The notes under the pieces were generated by a model that worked only from the letters and a program-made list of their open reading frames with translations, had not been told where the DNA came from and did not search any database. The translations under genes and the position numbers were made by a program. Of a stretch of 64,000 bases of DNA, positions 33,160-46,567 are shown piece by piece (the stretch's first letter is position 1; each line of letters opens with the position of its first letter). Source of the DNA: Fomitopsis serialis (Eukaryota > Basidiomycota > Agaricomycetes > Polyporales > Fomitopsidaceae); the NCBI RefSeq assembly GCF_022376445.1, contig NW_025955018.1:62001-126000 (forward strand), in the 5' to 3' direction.

Positions 33160-33183
33160 TCGAAAGTGAGCTGGGCATATCTT
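33160..33183 (-). repeat. Right inverted repeat of the mariner-like element
   Basis: Reverse complement of the left end, followed by the TA target duplication. Confidence 0.92.
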
Positions 33184-33185
33184 AG

Positions 33186-35031
33186 CAGTTAGCAAGTTGT
33201 GTATGTGTCGCGCGTCTGGTTGGACGACATAGCGTCTGAGAGTGTCGCGCGACGCGTGTTGATATTAATGTGGTGGTATCCACCGAGGGTGTCAAGACAA
33301 GTGCAGAAAACGCTTCCAGTCAGCGAGGAGGTACGAACAGGCGCTCGTAAGCATCTCGGAGGAGCGGGCCGACCACCACGGGGCGAAGCTGAGAGTCGGG
33401 GCTTGCGAGGACGGAGAACGTTGACGGCGGTGTATGAATGGACGCGACGAGGACATAGCGCGGACTGATCCTTTCCTGTGAACACGGAGATGCTTGATGT
33501 TTGAATTGCTGTCCAGGGCCACAGAGCATTACCGTCGTGATATGTAGCGCAGGGTCCCGAGTTGAAGAGGTCGTGCTGAGTTGCTCCGACAGAGCTGGGT
33601 GCGTCCGAAACTAAGCATCAACAGAAGACCGCCCAGATGGGAGGGAAGAGACGACCGCGATGTCCGCCAGATCGTCTTGACGTCGACGTACGACAGAGAG
33701 GCCAGTTCGATGAACGCGGACAGGATATCTCGGAGTCAGAACGACACAGAGTGGACCGACAGGGTATACGGCGTCCGTAGTCACGCCGGTGGACCCTGTA
33801 CAGGGTATTCCCTCCAGAAGACGTTCGGAAGGCCGATTGTTGGCTCTTCATAGGCGGGCAACGGGTCTGGAGAGGACTTCTGCGCAAGCAAGTGCGAGCT
33901 CGTGAACGTGCTTGGATTGATGCCCGTCGACGTACCGGCCCTTTGTGCAGTCCGTGCGACAGAGCGACGGCGATCGAGGAGAAACGGGGAGTGTCGCCTC
34001 GGTGCGCAGACTCTTGTAGCTGGATCCTGATGCTCTGCCGGAGGTTCGCAGTCCTTCGCTGGTACGTGATCTGGCCGTCCTTGTAGCCCGCCCAGGATGC
34101 ATGGATCCGGAGCCGCTGCCGGTCTTGAAAACTGAAGTCGACGCACAGCACGGAAGACACGGGCATGGCGGCGTACACGTAGCATGTGCCCCGTCATTCG
34201 CGGATCCACTGCGGGACGTCCCTCCGCTTTGAAATAGATGGGCGGGGATGCGGTCGCCTGGGGCACAACGTCGATTCTAAGTGAAAGCTCACCGGCGAAT
34301 GTGAAACACGGTTGCCTGCGCGATTAACTATCAAAGAAGTGCCGTTATACATGGGGACTGGTATGCGCACCGTGCTTCTCGTAGCCTTTAAGCTCCGACA
34401 ACTACCAGCCTGAGTACCCCTGCTGGCACCACAGCAGGCTCGAGAATGAGCGCGCCGTTGGCTCCCCTCAAGGATCCTAGGCTTCACGATCCGTATGTTC
34501 GGCTCGTAGGGCGCAGTTGTCCGATGAGAATCCTACCTAGTATGGCTGCATCTGTGATGCGCAGAGTGTCAACGTGAGCAGAGCACTGACAGGATTGTGA
34601 CAGAGGGAATTAGCAGAGGGCACCGGAACGAAGTGGAAGAACTGGCGGTCTGTTGGCCAGACGATATCAGTTGAGATGGGCATGCGGCGTCGTTGACGAC
34701 ACTTGAGACAAAGTAACTATGTAGCGCTTTGGCGTCACGTAGTCCAGGATCTTGGAAGGAGAGGTGCGCTGTCCGGTGAGGCGGATCGGAGCCAAGGAGA
34801 AACACGCCGGCAGCGAGCTCTGGACTGGAGGTGCGCCGCCTGGGCTTCAATATAACATGAGCGGTCGGATTGGCACGATGCATATTGATCAGGCCAGCGA
34901 ATGCTGAAGGGGAGACAGCAGGGCGAGTGGGCGACACCGGGGACAGCGGGGAGCAGGCGCAGTCTCAGACCGAGGCTGCAGCAGGCCGCAGACTCAGAGA
35001 CAGCCGGCGACCGTGAGCGCCTCGAACGAAG
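33186..35031. other. Flank of F-box unit B, resumed after the insertions
   Basis: GCAGTTAGCAAGTTGTGTAT at the left edge matches 39404-39423 in unit C with one difference, and the match continues through CGAGGAGGTACGAACAGGCGC. No gene is recognised in this 1.8 kb. Confidence 0.6.
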
Positions 35032-35043
35032 TTAGGAGGAGGG
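35032..35043 (+). promoter_or_regulatory. Degenerate telomere-like motif upstream of copy C
   Basis: TTAGGAGGAGGG stands where copies B and D have TTAGGGTTAGGG, 333 bp before the ATG. The surrounding text (TCGAACGAAG..., then CTGCGTCGCACACTCAGGCT) is shared with B. Confidence 0.3.
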
Positions 35044-35364
35044 CATGGGCCGCTGCAAGACCGCTGTCCTCCTGCGTCGCACACTCAGGCTGGCCGCGAT
35101 TCAGTGGAACGTCTTTCGAGCAATCGTATCCGGCCAGTGTCTGTGGCGCGTCGACGAATGCTGGCAGCATGACTGCCGGCCTTGGGAGGGGGGCCCCGGT
35201 CGCGGCAGTCACCGTGCGGCCCATCAAACTCTCGGTCGACACAGCTCTTCCTAATATACGAGGCCCCCTTGCCACTTGCACCCCACACCCACCACTCCTC
35301 CGCCCACGACTGGGCCTCCCCTCATAGCGCATACATCCACGTCGCGTGCTTGTAGGGACGTGCG

Positions 35365-37049
35365 ATGTCCGATCTCCAGCCTACCGTCGGTCGTCTTCTG
35401 TTCATGATGATCCCGATTCGACTGACGCGCCGTTCACCTAGCATCTTCCCCCTGCCCCCGAGGACGCCTCACACGCTCAAGCCGTGCGATCGAGCGCCGA
35501 CGACCACATTGATGTCGGTCAGAGCCTTGCCGATGAACAGATCGACCAGGGACCGAGTGCCGATGAACAGAGCAATGAGGAATCCAGTGCCGTTCATTGG
35601 ACTTTCCAGGGACTCGACAGACCACGGATCTTCAAACGCTGGCGGGACACCCGTCTTCAAGGCACTCTACCGCTGGCCCTCTCCGCTCGCATCCCGCTCG
35701 AGGTCTTTGAGTTCATCGTCGACGAGATGGATCCTCACACGTTGATCGCCGCGGCGCTGGTCTGCGCAGCATGGTACCCTCGAGCGATGCGCAACCTCTA
35801 CCACACCATCAAGATCGGCAGCCGCACAAGTTACAACCTGCTGTTCAAGCAGTGTCACGCGTCACCACGCGTCAAACAGTGGCTCGCGAGCACATGCGAG
35901 CTGACGGTAGACGAGCCGTGGGATCCCTATAGAGACGTGCACATGAACAACCTTAAGGCCCAGGAAAAGGGTGAGGACAAAGACGGGAGCGTGGAATCCC
36001 CGCAGCATAGAAACAAGAGCAATAGTTCCAAATCCTTCTTACAAGCACTACCGTCCGCGCTCGCTGGTCTGATGCCTCGTGTACGCATCCTTCACATCTC
36101 CAGTGAAGGACTTCGCTTCATCCGCACGGATTTCTTCCTCGCCCTGTCGAGGTTCAAGTCTGTCAAGTCGTTGATGCTTTTCGATTGCCAACTGAGCAAC
36201 GTGACGCAGCTGCGGCGGATTGTGTCTGCCTTCCCCCAGCTCACAGATCTCACGATGCAATCTGTTTGGTTCGTTAAACATGCTGCCAGTTATGCGGGAG
36301 CCTCACTGTTTCGACCACCATCTCACATGCGTCTTCGATGCCTTACCGTCAGCGTGGATGATAAACACATGGTGATGTTCCTTGACTGGATGTCGCGCTC
36401 AGACCTCTGCACCTCACTTGCGGATGTGACAGTCCGGGTCGATAATCCCTCCATGGCACTTAGTACACCACCTAACCAACTCCTCGAAACGGCGGGGACA
36501 TCGTTGACCCGTTTCTACGAGGTGTTCTATGGTGACGGTGAAGCCCGTGAGTTGTCTTGCGTACAGACTTCACAACTGATGCACATGCACAATGTAGGTG
36601 CTCACGTAAACCTGTTTCATAACACCGCCTTGCAATCCTTGGACTTCTTTCTGCGTGACATCAAACACACGCCTGAAGACGAGGGGCCTCGCGTGGCGTG
36701 GACCAAAGCAACGGACGAGTTACACGGCGTATTCTCCACCGTCCGAAGCCGTCAGCTCGAGCACATCGGGGTTGACGTTGCGCTTGACGTCGACCTCAGC
36801 ATTCTCGAGTCTGAGGAGCTAGGCGCTGTCCTCGAGAAGCTCGACCTGCGGGACCTGCACGAGGTCATGAGCCAGCCATACTTCGACACATTGAAGGATG
36901 TCGAGGTGAAGATGCACCTGTGGACTAAGCCCCATCAGACCCAGTCGGATGCGGACAGCATCGCTCAAAAGCTCCAGCCCATGTTCCGTGGCATGTTGCA
37001 GCCATGGTCTGCCCGTGGCATAGTCACAGTCGCCTGGAGGCGCATCTGA
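35365..37049 (+). CDS. F-box protein copy C
   Basis: Exon 1 (35365-35385, MSDLQPT), intron ending CACCTAG, exon 2 (35442-37049), about 542 aa with no lesion. Exon 2 starts HLPPAPEDASHAQAVRSSAD, an acidic lead into the F-box (ARIPLEVFEFIVDEMDPHTL, then VCAAWYPRAMRNLYHTIKI). Leu-rich repeats follow (VRILHISSEGLRFIRTDFFL, LMLFDCQLSNVTQLRRIVSA) and the end is QPWSARGIVTVAWRRI. It is closest to B and D. Most variation between copies falls in the Leu-rich and linker parts, while the F-box and C-terminal blocks are nearly constant. It is flanked by the same upstream and downstream DNA as B. Confidence 0.85.
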
Positions 37050-37059
37050 TATTGTAAAT

Positions 37060-37113
37060 GTGAGTGAGCCCGGTTGCATACACACGTCTGTCTCACTCTT
37101 GTCTCCCATTCAG
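37060..37113 (+). other. Probable 3'-UTR intron of copy C
   Basis: A 54-bp GTGAGTGAG...CCCATTCAG segment starts 11 bp after the stop, same as in copy B. Confidence 0.55.
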
Positions 37114-40100
37114 AAACACCCAGAACGTCTCATGCCAAAGACGCGGCACGTCATCCGAATGGTACAGACGTAGGTTACGGCAACGAGGCCTCGTCACCTC
37201 GGTACGGAGCGTGGGTCGACGCGAGTGTCGGTCGTCTGGCTCTCTTTTATCTATTGACCGACTCAGTGGAAGCACGGGTTTCTTGGCTTTGGTATGGAAT
37301 TGACTCGAATTCAGTATGGTAACTGGTCTGCATTGACTTGCGCGTCCTGCGATGACTGAGACGTGCTGCGCTTGGACGATGACTGGATGTACTACTGTAC
37401 ATCGACGATTTGAACTCGAGGGTATCTACATGCGACTGTATCGGACTTCTCTATCGCCACGATCAGACGAATTGTATCTTGTTTCGTATCGTTATGTCCA
37501 TGTTCAAAACGTATGCGCAGGTCGCCGACAGTAGGGATGTCGAACTGGTCCAAAAATGTACCATATTCGTAACAGTACGCGGACGGCTAGAGGGTTCAGG
37601 AGATCCAGCGTGAGCGACGGCGGACGCGTGGACGCAGATCGTCGACATCGTCGTGCGGGTAAGGGTGAATGAGGCCTTGGATCGATACCAGAGGCGTTTT
37701 CGTGAGAGCGGCGAGAGACTTGACTAGCAACCAGTTGTCGAAGGTGATGGAGCCAGAGGTTCCAAGGCGAGGGGAACCACGTAGTGGGTTAGTTTTGAAT
37801 AGGACACTCACATGGTCATGAACCGCCGGGATCCGTTTGGAAGACCCTAGGGAGAAGAAGCGAGACAGTCACTATATCTCTCACGTCACGGCGATCATCT
37901 AATCGTCAATGATTTTCAAAGGCACCGCCAGGCCAACGCGACCAGGACGTCTCGAGAGGTAACCAGCTGGGTTCAACAAGCTTGAGTGCGAGGATAGGGT
38001 GCTGGAACCCGAGAGCCTGCATCGTCTTGACGCACTGTACCGTTTTGGCTTGCGAAATGCGGGGTCTTCGTGGGCGAGCGAATGCCCCTGCAATGATGAG
38101 ATCGATAACACGCAAGGACTGAGGCTCCTCAATCGAGTTGCATATGCGAGGAATCTCGTACGCATAAATGAAGCGTTGAGAAGATCGATCCCGTCGGAAA
38201 GGTGTCGCGAAGTATCCACCTCTAGCAACGCACATCAAATGATGTTACCAGCGTTCACGCGCGAGATCTAGAGCACAGCCCAAAAGAAGTTGTTGGACGT
38301 GTAGACGTATCTGTTGGCATTCGCTCGCTGGACCCGGTAGGCATATTGAGAGTACACGACGTCGTCTGGAGCTCACCGATCTTTGATTAGGACACCCGTG
38401 GGAAGAGGAGTACACGCTCGCTGTGTCGTCGCCGACCTTGCTACTGAGACAACACGGTCAGTGGTACATACACTGTCTTGAGACGTGGTGGATAACGTTC
38501 GTACCGATACTGGACTGGGTTGGTATAGGAGCCTCGATATTGCAAGAACAGGTCTGCGACGGTCGAAACGGGTATACTAGCATGGCAGCGGGTCAGTAGG
38601 TGTGAAGTAGACAAGCCACCCTCACCTGGAGAACAAGAAGAGTACGCTAGGAGTACTACGTGGCTTGCCAGTCGTCAAAGTCATTTTACAGCCGCGAGGC
38701 TTAATCTCATCGCCGAGAGTGAAATGTCAGATCGAGAAGTTGGAAGACACGACAAACAAATTCACCTTGCCTTGAGCGAGACCGCGATGCCTTTCACGCC
38801 CTAGCAACGTCCACAGAGGTGCAGGCTAGACCTTACGCTATGGAATTGAAACGCCCGAGTGAGAACAGTCGACAACTGGAGCGATACCTCGAGCCGAGTA
38901 ACGGTCGCGCAAAGTGTACGGCTTGATACGGAAAGACAGAAGAAGCGTGTTCGGAGAAATTGTGAATCAGTACTTCATAGCTTAGAGCGTCGCATGGGAT
39001 GGGAAAAGTGCTCACCGTGCTCACAATTCCACTGCGATGTCATGTGCCACGGACACTCGTTCGGCACTCTGCAAAGGAGTCTGATGCGCTCCCGGACGAT
39101 GGGCCATGTCCACTGAGAGCTAGAGCTTATTGACCTGACAGACACTCGTCCCTCTGTTGTTTCCGTCTCGTTCATATGACTCGCCCATGGTACCGCGCCT
39201 TCTCGTCACAGAACGCAGACACAATTGTCGAACTTGTGCCCTTCTCCCGTGCAATGATTGTGGTATGTGCACGGCGAAAGCGTGCTCAGCAGAGCAGGTC
39301 TCAAAGAGAAATGCCTATGAGCAACCGTCGTTCGGAGGAGGGTGCAGCGGTTGCGGAGGATGCACGCGAGCCGAGTCCCGCGGACGTGCATGCGCATATG
39401 CATTAGCAGCTAGCAAGTTGTGTATACATCGCGCGTATGGTTGGACAAGGAGGAGTCTGAGAGCATCGAGCCACGCGTGCTGAGATGGGGCGGTATCCAC
39501 CCAGATCAAGAACGGTGAGGGGGTGTTCAAGACGGACGAGGTACGGACAGGCGCTTGTAAGCTCGGAGGAGCGGGAGCGGGCCGGCCATGGTGGCGTCGC
39601 CGACTGCAGGTTGCTCCTCCGAGTCCTCTTTGACCACCGCGACCGCGGACCTCCGCTTCGATCCTGCTCCCCGCTACTCTCGCTGCTCCCGTTGGCTTCC
39701 TTAGGGACTTAAGCACTTACGCTATGACCGCGCGGGTAGCAAGTGTCGCACACACGACGGTGGGGACCCAGGTTCGCGTCACGCACATTTGTTGCAGACC
39801 TCTGAGTTCACCGTCGACGGGATGTCAGAACAGACGGCCCCGACCTTGGTCAGTATGGTTGCCACGACATTCATGTTTATGGTGCCCTCACGCCGTGTAT
39901 GTGCAGATCTCAACACGTCGTGAACCTCGACCGCATCAGCCTCGGCATCGTGTCCGAGCGGCGCCGCACATCTCTGCCCAACAGGCCCGCGCTCGACCGC
40001 GCTCCCGGTGATCGCATCGCACCAATCTCGCCGTCAACATTAGCATCTGCGCGCGCTGCTCCTCGCCTTCCCCCACGTGGTGTATAACGCACAAAGCTTG

Positions 40101-42024
40101 AGCCACACGGAGATCGCCTCCTGTACGTTCCGTTTCCATTCGCCGCGGCCAAATCCTACTGTCATTCAGTTAGTCACGTTGCTGAATTTGATCCAGTGTA
40201 CGCTGGATGACTTTTCATAACTTCCTCGGATTGTCTGCTCGTCCAGCCATCCCTGATATCTCGCGATTCGCCAGACGATCATCACGCGCCCTTCTAACAG
40301 GCCTTCGAACGTCGATCGTAGATCAACGCAAGTACGACTTCAGCCATATGAGGACGACACTCTTGGTCACCATTGGGAGGTTCGTTCTCGCTAGATGTCT
40401 TTCACTGCACGATTTAATGGTATGTCTGACGGTTCTCTTGAACAGCACATCCTCGCGGCGCGTCGCGTCGGTCAACGAACCTCTCGACGCAGCAAGGCCT
40501 TCCTTGACCCGCCGACACAGCCTGGAATCTGGTGGAAACCATCCATCTATCGCACCACCGGTAGTTCGGACGATGTCACCGGTAAGTACGCGTCGGAGAT
40601 CATCACGCCAACCTACTACCTAACGCTGCATTCAATGTAGCACTCCGGCATCGCATTCTTCTGTGCCATGAACCACCATGAGTGATCGTCCGAGCGTGTG
40701 GAACAGTTCGTAGTATACCCTCCGCTATGCGAACCGCCAGCTCGCGCGCATCGAGATCGGGTGTTGGACCGCACTCTGATTCATCCAGCGCCAACGAGGA
40801 CTTACATTGAAGCCCCGCGACGCTCCCGGGAGGTTCGGTCGGCGACGCCTAATCTCTGGACGGGCGGGAAGCCGAGGACGATCATCCGAGGGTTCGGTCA
40901 GTGCATGCATGCAGGGGCTCCTCACGGCTACTCCCGCTTACGTAGATCTTGCAGCGCGGGCTGGTGTGGCTGGACCTTCGGATTTGGGCGTGCAGGGACG
41001 ACGATGTTTACGACGCTGTGCGGACGAATGAGATTCGGGTGGAGTTCAACCCTACAGAGGACCAGGGCGCGTAGTACGTACTGCATTCCAGTCAATGTGA
41101 CGAGATTCCGATGAGCAGGCCGTCGTCGAGGCGTGAAGGATGATGTGCAGCCCGAGGTCGCAGTTCAAGACAGATCGAGCTGAGCACGGAGCCGAAGAAA
41201 TGCGTCCGGTTGTTGAACACAGAAGGAGGCCTTACATGGACGGAAGATATCCAAGGGGGTGGGCTTCCACAGACGTGAGCGGACATCGCGAGTCGAGTGG
41301 CGGTGCTCGATAAGCTTTGTCACGCGAATGAGGTCCCCGTTCCCAGCAGCGAGTTGTGTGGATAGTCGGTAAGTAGTGATCGCCTTGTCTTCGTGCTGTA
41401 CCTCCGGGCAACGTCCCGGGCGCTGATTGCACTCTTCATAGGTAAGCGGCGCGACCGGAGAGGGCTCCCGTGACCCGTCACGATGACCTAGCGACAACAC
41501 CTACTCGACGCGGCAGGCTTATGTGCGATACAGCGAGCGTTCGACGAGAGTGGGATGGTACGTCATCAGCACGTAGAACTTCGTCGCAGGTAGTACCGTG
41601 GCAGCGCTCTTGGATGTTCGCAGTCCGTTCGCGTGGTACGCACTCGTCATTGCAGTTCTTCCACACTCACCGGACTTAGTGAGCGTTTCACACAGCGCGA
41701 TCGACCATCCTCGTCCCAATGCGAGAGACGATCGGAGAGCCCCCTCGACCTCAAGCCCGACAGCCGTTCCCACCCGGACGACGTCGCGCACCGCATACCT
41801 CGGGACCTCGGAGACCTGACGCTGCAGCGTGATGCCGATGTACGACCCCTGTAAGGACGACGTTGCCAACGGGCTCGATTGTAGCTCCTCGTTGCGGCAG
41901 GCCCGCGGGTAGTGTGAAGGGTGGGCGACACCGAGGAAGGCGGGAGACAAGCCCGCCGTTGGCACTCTGCTGTCCAAATCGAACGGGAGGCCGCTGAGGA
42001 CTGGGAGCGTCTCGAAGAACGCAG
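37114..42024. other. Downstream flank of unit C and leader of unit D
   Basis: No convincing gene. The part to 39391 parallels 12721-15193, and 39404 onward parallels 33186 onward. 40805-40965 parallels 10360-10510. A short open frame at 40395-40640 (81 codons) has no recognisable features. This block gives the uninterrupted layout used to interpret the insertion in unit B. Confidence 0.6.
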
Positions 42025-42036
42025 TTAGGGTTAGGG
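42025..42036 (+). promoter_or_regulatory. Telomere-like TTAGGG pair upstream of copy D
   Basis: TTAGGGTTAGGG lies 330 bp before the ATG, within AAGAACGCAGTTAGGGTTAG, which is shared with copy B. Confidence 0.4.
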
Positions 42037-42354
42037 CTGAACACATGGCCTCAGCCCCTGCCCTAAGGCTTCTGCATCGCACGGTCAGGCTGGCCGCGAC
42101 TCGGTGGAACGTCCCACAGTCATATCTGGGCCAGTGTGGCGTTTCCAAGAATTCTGGGGGTCGCGGCAGTCACCGTGCGGCCCATCAAACTCTCGGTCGA
42201 CACAGCTCTTCCTAATATACATGGCCTCGGTACGTCCTCGAGGCCGCCTTGCCACTTGCACCCCCACCCCCACCACTCCTCCGCATACGACTGGGCCTCC
42301 CCTCATAGCGCATACGTCCACGTCGCGTGCTCGCAGGGACGTGCGATTGCCCAG

Positions 42355-44045
42355 ATGTCTGATCTCCAGCCTAGCGTCGGTCGTCTTCTGTCCATGATGA
42401 TCCAGATTCGACTGACGTGCCGTTCACCTAGCATCTTCCCCCTGCCCCCGAGGACGCCTCACACGCACAATTCGTGCCATCGAGTGCCGACGATCGCATT
42501 GATGTCGGTCAGAGCCTTGCCGAGGAACAGATTGACCAGAGACCGAGTGCCGATGAACAGAGCAATGAGGAATTCAGTGCCGATGATTGGATTTTCGACA
42601 GAGACATCTACAAATGGATCTCCACTGGCAGACGATGGCGGGACGCCCGTCTTCAAGGCACCCTGCCGCTGGCCCTCTCCGCTCGCATCCCGCTCGAGGT
42701 CTTTGAGTTCATCGTCGACGAGATGGATCCTCACACGTTGATCGCCGCGGCGCTGGTCTGCGCAGCATGGTACCCTCGAGTGATGCGCAACCTCTACCAC
42801 ACCATCAAGATCGGCAGCCGCACAAGTTACAACCTGCTGTTCAAGCAGTGTCACGCGTCACCGCTGGCATGCGTCAAGCAGTGGCTCGCGAGCACATGCC
42901 AGCTGACGGTAGACGAGCAGTGGGATTACTTTCGCGACGTGCACAAGGACGAGGCCCAGGAAAAGGGTGAGGGCGAAGACGGGAGCATGGGATCCCCGCA
43001 GCGTAGAAACAAGAGCAATAATGACAAATCCTTCTTACAAGCACTACCGTCTGCGCTCGGTGGTCGGATGCCTCGTGTACGCGTCCTTCACATCCGCAAT
43101 GCAAGACTTCGTTTCATCCGCACGGATTTCTTCCTCGCCCTGTCGAGGTTCGAGTCTGTCAAGTCGTTGACGCTTTCCTTTTGTTACCTGAACAACGTGA
43201 CACAGCTGCGGCGGATTGTGTCTGCCTTCCCCCAGCTCACAGATCTCACGATGCAAGATGTTCAGTTCGCTCAGCGTGCTGCCCGTTACGCGGGAGCCTC
43301 ACTATTTCGGCCACCATCTCACATGCGTCTTCGATACCTTGACGTCGACGTGGATGATGGAAGCATGGCGATGTTACTTGACTGGATGTCGCGCTCAGAC
43401 CTCTGCACCTCACTTGCAGACCTGACAATCACCTCCTCCTCCGAGTCCTCCTCCATGGCAATCACACCCCTTAACCAACTCCTCGAAACGGCGGGGGCAT
43501 CGTTGACACGTTTTTACGAGAGCTTACCTGACGGTGAAGCCCATAAGTTGTCTTGCGTACAGACTTCACTACTGATGCACATGCACAATGTAGGGTCTCA
43601 CACAAATCTCTTGCAAAACACCGCCTTGCAATCCTTGCACTTCTCGCTGCGTAGCATCGGCCACATGCCCGAACACGAGGGGCCTCAGCGCGCGGCGTGG
43701 ACCAGCGCAGCGGACGAGTTACACGGCATCTTCTCCACCGTCCGAAGCCGTCAGCTCGAGCACATCGGGGTTGACGTTACGGTTTACGTCCACCACAGCA
43801 TTCTCGAGTCTGAGGAGCCAAGCGCTGTCCTCGAGAAGCTCGACCTGCGGGACCTGCACGAGGTCATGAGCCAGCCATACTTCGACACATTGAAGGATGT
43901 CGAGGCGACGGTGACGCTGATGCCTCTGCCAACTGGTCAGACCAAGTCGGATGTGGACAGAATCGCTCAGAAGCTCGCGGCCATGTTACATGGCATATTG
44001 CAGCCATGGTCTGCTCGTGGCATAGTCACCGTCACCCGGTTCTGA
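42355..44045 (+). CDS. F-box protein copy D
   Basis: Exon 1 (42355-42375, MSDLQPS), intron ending CACCTAG, exon 2 (42432-44045), about 544 aa. It has the F-box (ARIPLEVFEFIVDEMDPHTL), an acidic insert (DEAQEKGEGEDGSMGS), Leu-rich repeats (VRVLHIRNARLRFIRTDFFL, LTLSFCYLNNVTQLRRIVSA) and the end QPWSARGIVTVTRF. The tail is shorter than in B and C, which end WRRI. No lesion. It has a three-codon insertion (about LAC) after HASP relative to B and C. Expected to act as an SCF substrate adaptor; target unknown. Confidence 0.85.
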
Positions 44046-46014
44046 ATTCGCGTATCAATACTGCAAATGTGAGTGACCCCGCTTGCACACACACGTCCGT
44101 CTTACTCTTGCCTCCCGTTCAGCCATTCGGCATCACTCAGGAGTCCTCGCGCTGAAGCCGTCGCCCGTCATCCGATCGGTACAGACGAAGGTGGCGGCAA
44201 CGATACCTCGTCACCGCCCGTACGGAGCGCGGGTCGATGCGAGGGGATCGGCCGTTCAAACGTTCGCAAGCGGTCGTCTGGCTCCCTTTTATCTATCCCC
44301 CGATTCAGTGGAAGGACGTTTGTCTTGGCTTCGGTATGGGATTCACTCGGATTCGGTATGGGCACTGTCTGGACTGACTTATGCTTGCTACAACGACTGA
44401 AATGTGGTGCGCTTGGACGATGACCGAATGTACGATACATCGATGTTTTGGGCTCGAGGGTGTTGGTGTGTGATTGGATCATGCTTCTCCGTCGCTACGA
44501 TCCAACAAATTGTGTTTCGATTCCCTATTATCGTGTTCGTGTCCATAACGTACACGTAGGTCAGTAAGAGTTGTCGGTCAGCAATCAACACCGCAGCGCG
44601 TGAGCACTCCCCAGGGCGAGGGGCCAGTCACGTACGCAAGGGACCTCCTGCGGGGCCGTATGCATGATCGAGACAGTCAAGCGATGATGATCCACTCATC
44701 CCGAGCGCACCAAATGACACGACCGATGTTCGTACGTATGGCCCGAGGAGTTGTTTTCGAGAGAAGCCGGGAGCAGGTTACAGACGTACCCGCCACAAGG
44801 TCAGCCGATTGTTGCGACGTGAGCATAGCAGACGTGCATGCTATGATGCCGTGCGGAGAGGTCTACAAAGATTGGTCGGCGTGGTGAGGTCCACTGAGCG
44901 CGAGACACATGATCCAACTATTTACGCACCTAGCAAACACGAGGGACGTCAAGAACTCTCACCTGGCAGGAGAACACAGGGTGAGCCTGTGTGACGTGAA
45001 ACCGCTGTGCGTGAGAGGATGTGATCCTCACTAGCATCCGCGCGCAGGTGGCCCCGCTGGCGGATTCTGATGGGACGTTTAACAATACAGCGGAGACTGG
45101 AAAGGATGAGACAAGTACCTCTAGTCGACAAGGAGCGCATCGCCTTTCCTGAGTATCCTGGGTGCGTCAGACCCGTGTGAATGTCTTGTCCGTGGCAGCT
45201 ACGAAGTCGGCTACACCTCTGAGTGTCTGCTCAGCGTCGCTGCCAATCAAATTGCGGAACAGTACGTCAATGGCTGGCAGCAATGAACTGAACCTTGCGT
45301 GCGCGAACGGCACGATCGAGCGACAGGACGAATGCCCTAAAGGTTGAATCTCACCTGAACTAGAGCGACCGTGGCGCATACAGTCGCAGAGCCCACTCTC
45401 GTAGCAGAGGCAGGCAACTCCCCGTCACACTCTCGGTCATGTTTGCGAGACGATAGGTGTACAGGCTCGGGTCTGGACATGTACCAATCAGCAGTGATAC
45501 ATACGGTTTGATTGCAGTGATGGCTCACCTACAGTATCGTCATTGCCTCTTCCGTTGTTCCTCTCTCTTCGTTCTATCGATTTCATTTTGCAGCATTGCC
45601 AACCAGCGTGGCACGTAGAGAAGAGTCGAGCGCCGCGTTGGGCCCTTGGAAGTTGGAACACGAAGCCAGACCCCGCGACACGCGTACGGGCTGTTCAGCA
45701 TCGCAGAAGGGACACAAAACTGTCAAATCTGAAATGGGGTAAACCTTCGTATGGATGGGATGAGGCTGGCTAGTAGTACGGGTGGTTAGCTGTGGTTAGA
45801 TGCGCGAGGAGCCTACCAATTGCAGAGTCGCACACCTTGTCATGGGTAGCGTCTAGCTGTGAGTATCGCTTGAACAGGCTGACTTGCACGTTGACCCACA
45901 CACTGGCTACAGGTACTAGCAGCAAAGCGAGTGCAGATGGTCATTGCGGCAGGCTGGCATCGACGCATCAACTCGACTGCAAGTCCGAGTAAAGACTTGT
46001 CAAAGACGATGCCA
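44046..46014. other. Downstream flank of F-box unit D, no gene seen
   Basis: The first 400 bp parallel the flanks of B and C, including the GTGAGTGA donor near 44069 and TTTTATCTAT near 44288. Later parts are more diverged. Short open frames (for example 45162-45347) are not convincing. Confidence 0.5.
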
Positions 46015-46020
46015 GTGCTT

Positions 46021-46286
46021 TACCGTTACCCGCTAGTCCGTGGATGAAGATCCCGCGCCACACGCCTCAGCCACCTCGCGTCTCGCGGCCGTCGCCTTCA
46101 TGCAATGCCCAATACCTCGCTCGAAACTCATCGTATGGCCTCGGCGACCTCATTTTCGGAATCTACGCGTCAAACGCTACTCAGGCATGTTGTCAGAAAG
46201 GCCAAATCGAGAGGCAGCTGCGCGCAAGACCCCACAAGAGTCCGGACGAGTCGGCGAACACCCGCACGCAGCGTAAACGGCGCGTG
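46021..46286 (+). repeat. Left 266-bp arm of the inverted-repeat element
   Basis: GC-rich and open in more than one reading frame (for example from 46040 and 46044), with no recognisable protein. Its perfect partner on the other strand is 47755-48020. Confidence 0.92.
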
Positions 46287-46504
46287 CGTGTCACATATCG
46301 CATGTCGGGAGGCTGGAGGGTGCTATGAGTGGTTGATTGAGCCAGGGTTGAAGCTGTTTGTATAGTGAGTCTTCAATGCTAGTGTTGTTGTTCTTTCGTC
46401 CCTCTGTACTCACGCGAGCAGTCCCGGGCTTATGGGATACTGGTTCGCCACATTACAAGTTACGTCGCACCGTGACACTAAGTATATTCAATCTTCATAT
46501 ATGT

Positions 46505-46567
46505 ACAGTCATCTACCCCCTGGTGAGTCGCTACCCCCCCAGTGGGTCGACTGCCTATCGCGGGTGA
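46505..46567 (+). repeat. Inner 63-bp inverted repeat, left copy
   Basis: Starts ACAGTCATCTACCCCCTGGT and contains a run of seven C. It pairs perfectly with 46998-47060. No target duplication is seen around the pair. Confidence 0.9.

Larger units (their letters stand above)
30071..33183 (+). mobile_element. Complete Tc1/mariner-like DNA transposon
   Basis: 3113 bp flanked by TA on both sides (30069-30070 and 33184-33185), the signature of this superfamily. Both ends start AGATATGCCCAGCTCACTTT and continue CGAC; beyond that the ends still share a CATCACGTGC block. It carries one intact transposase gene. It inserted into the TA of the GCATTAGCAG target left by the neighbouring 14.9-kb element, so it arrived after it or in the same empty flank. 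Confidence 0.93.

Noticed and set aside
40395..40640. 81-codon gene between units C and D
   Set aside because: No recognisable features, and the region belongs to the repeated flank, where sister units do not keep this frame.
46040..46328. Possible small genes inside the inverted arms (78-94 codons)
   Set aside because: Several frames are open at once in a GC-rich repeat, the same peptides appear on both arms, and no domain is recognisable. More likely lack of stops than genes.
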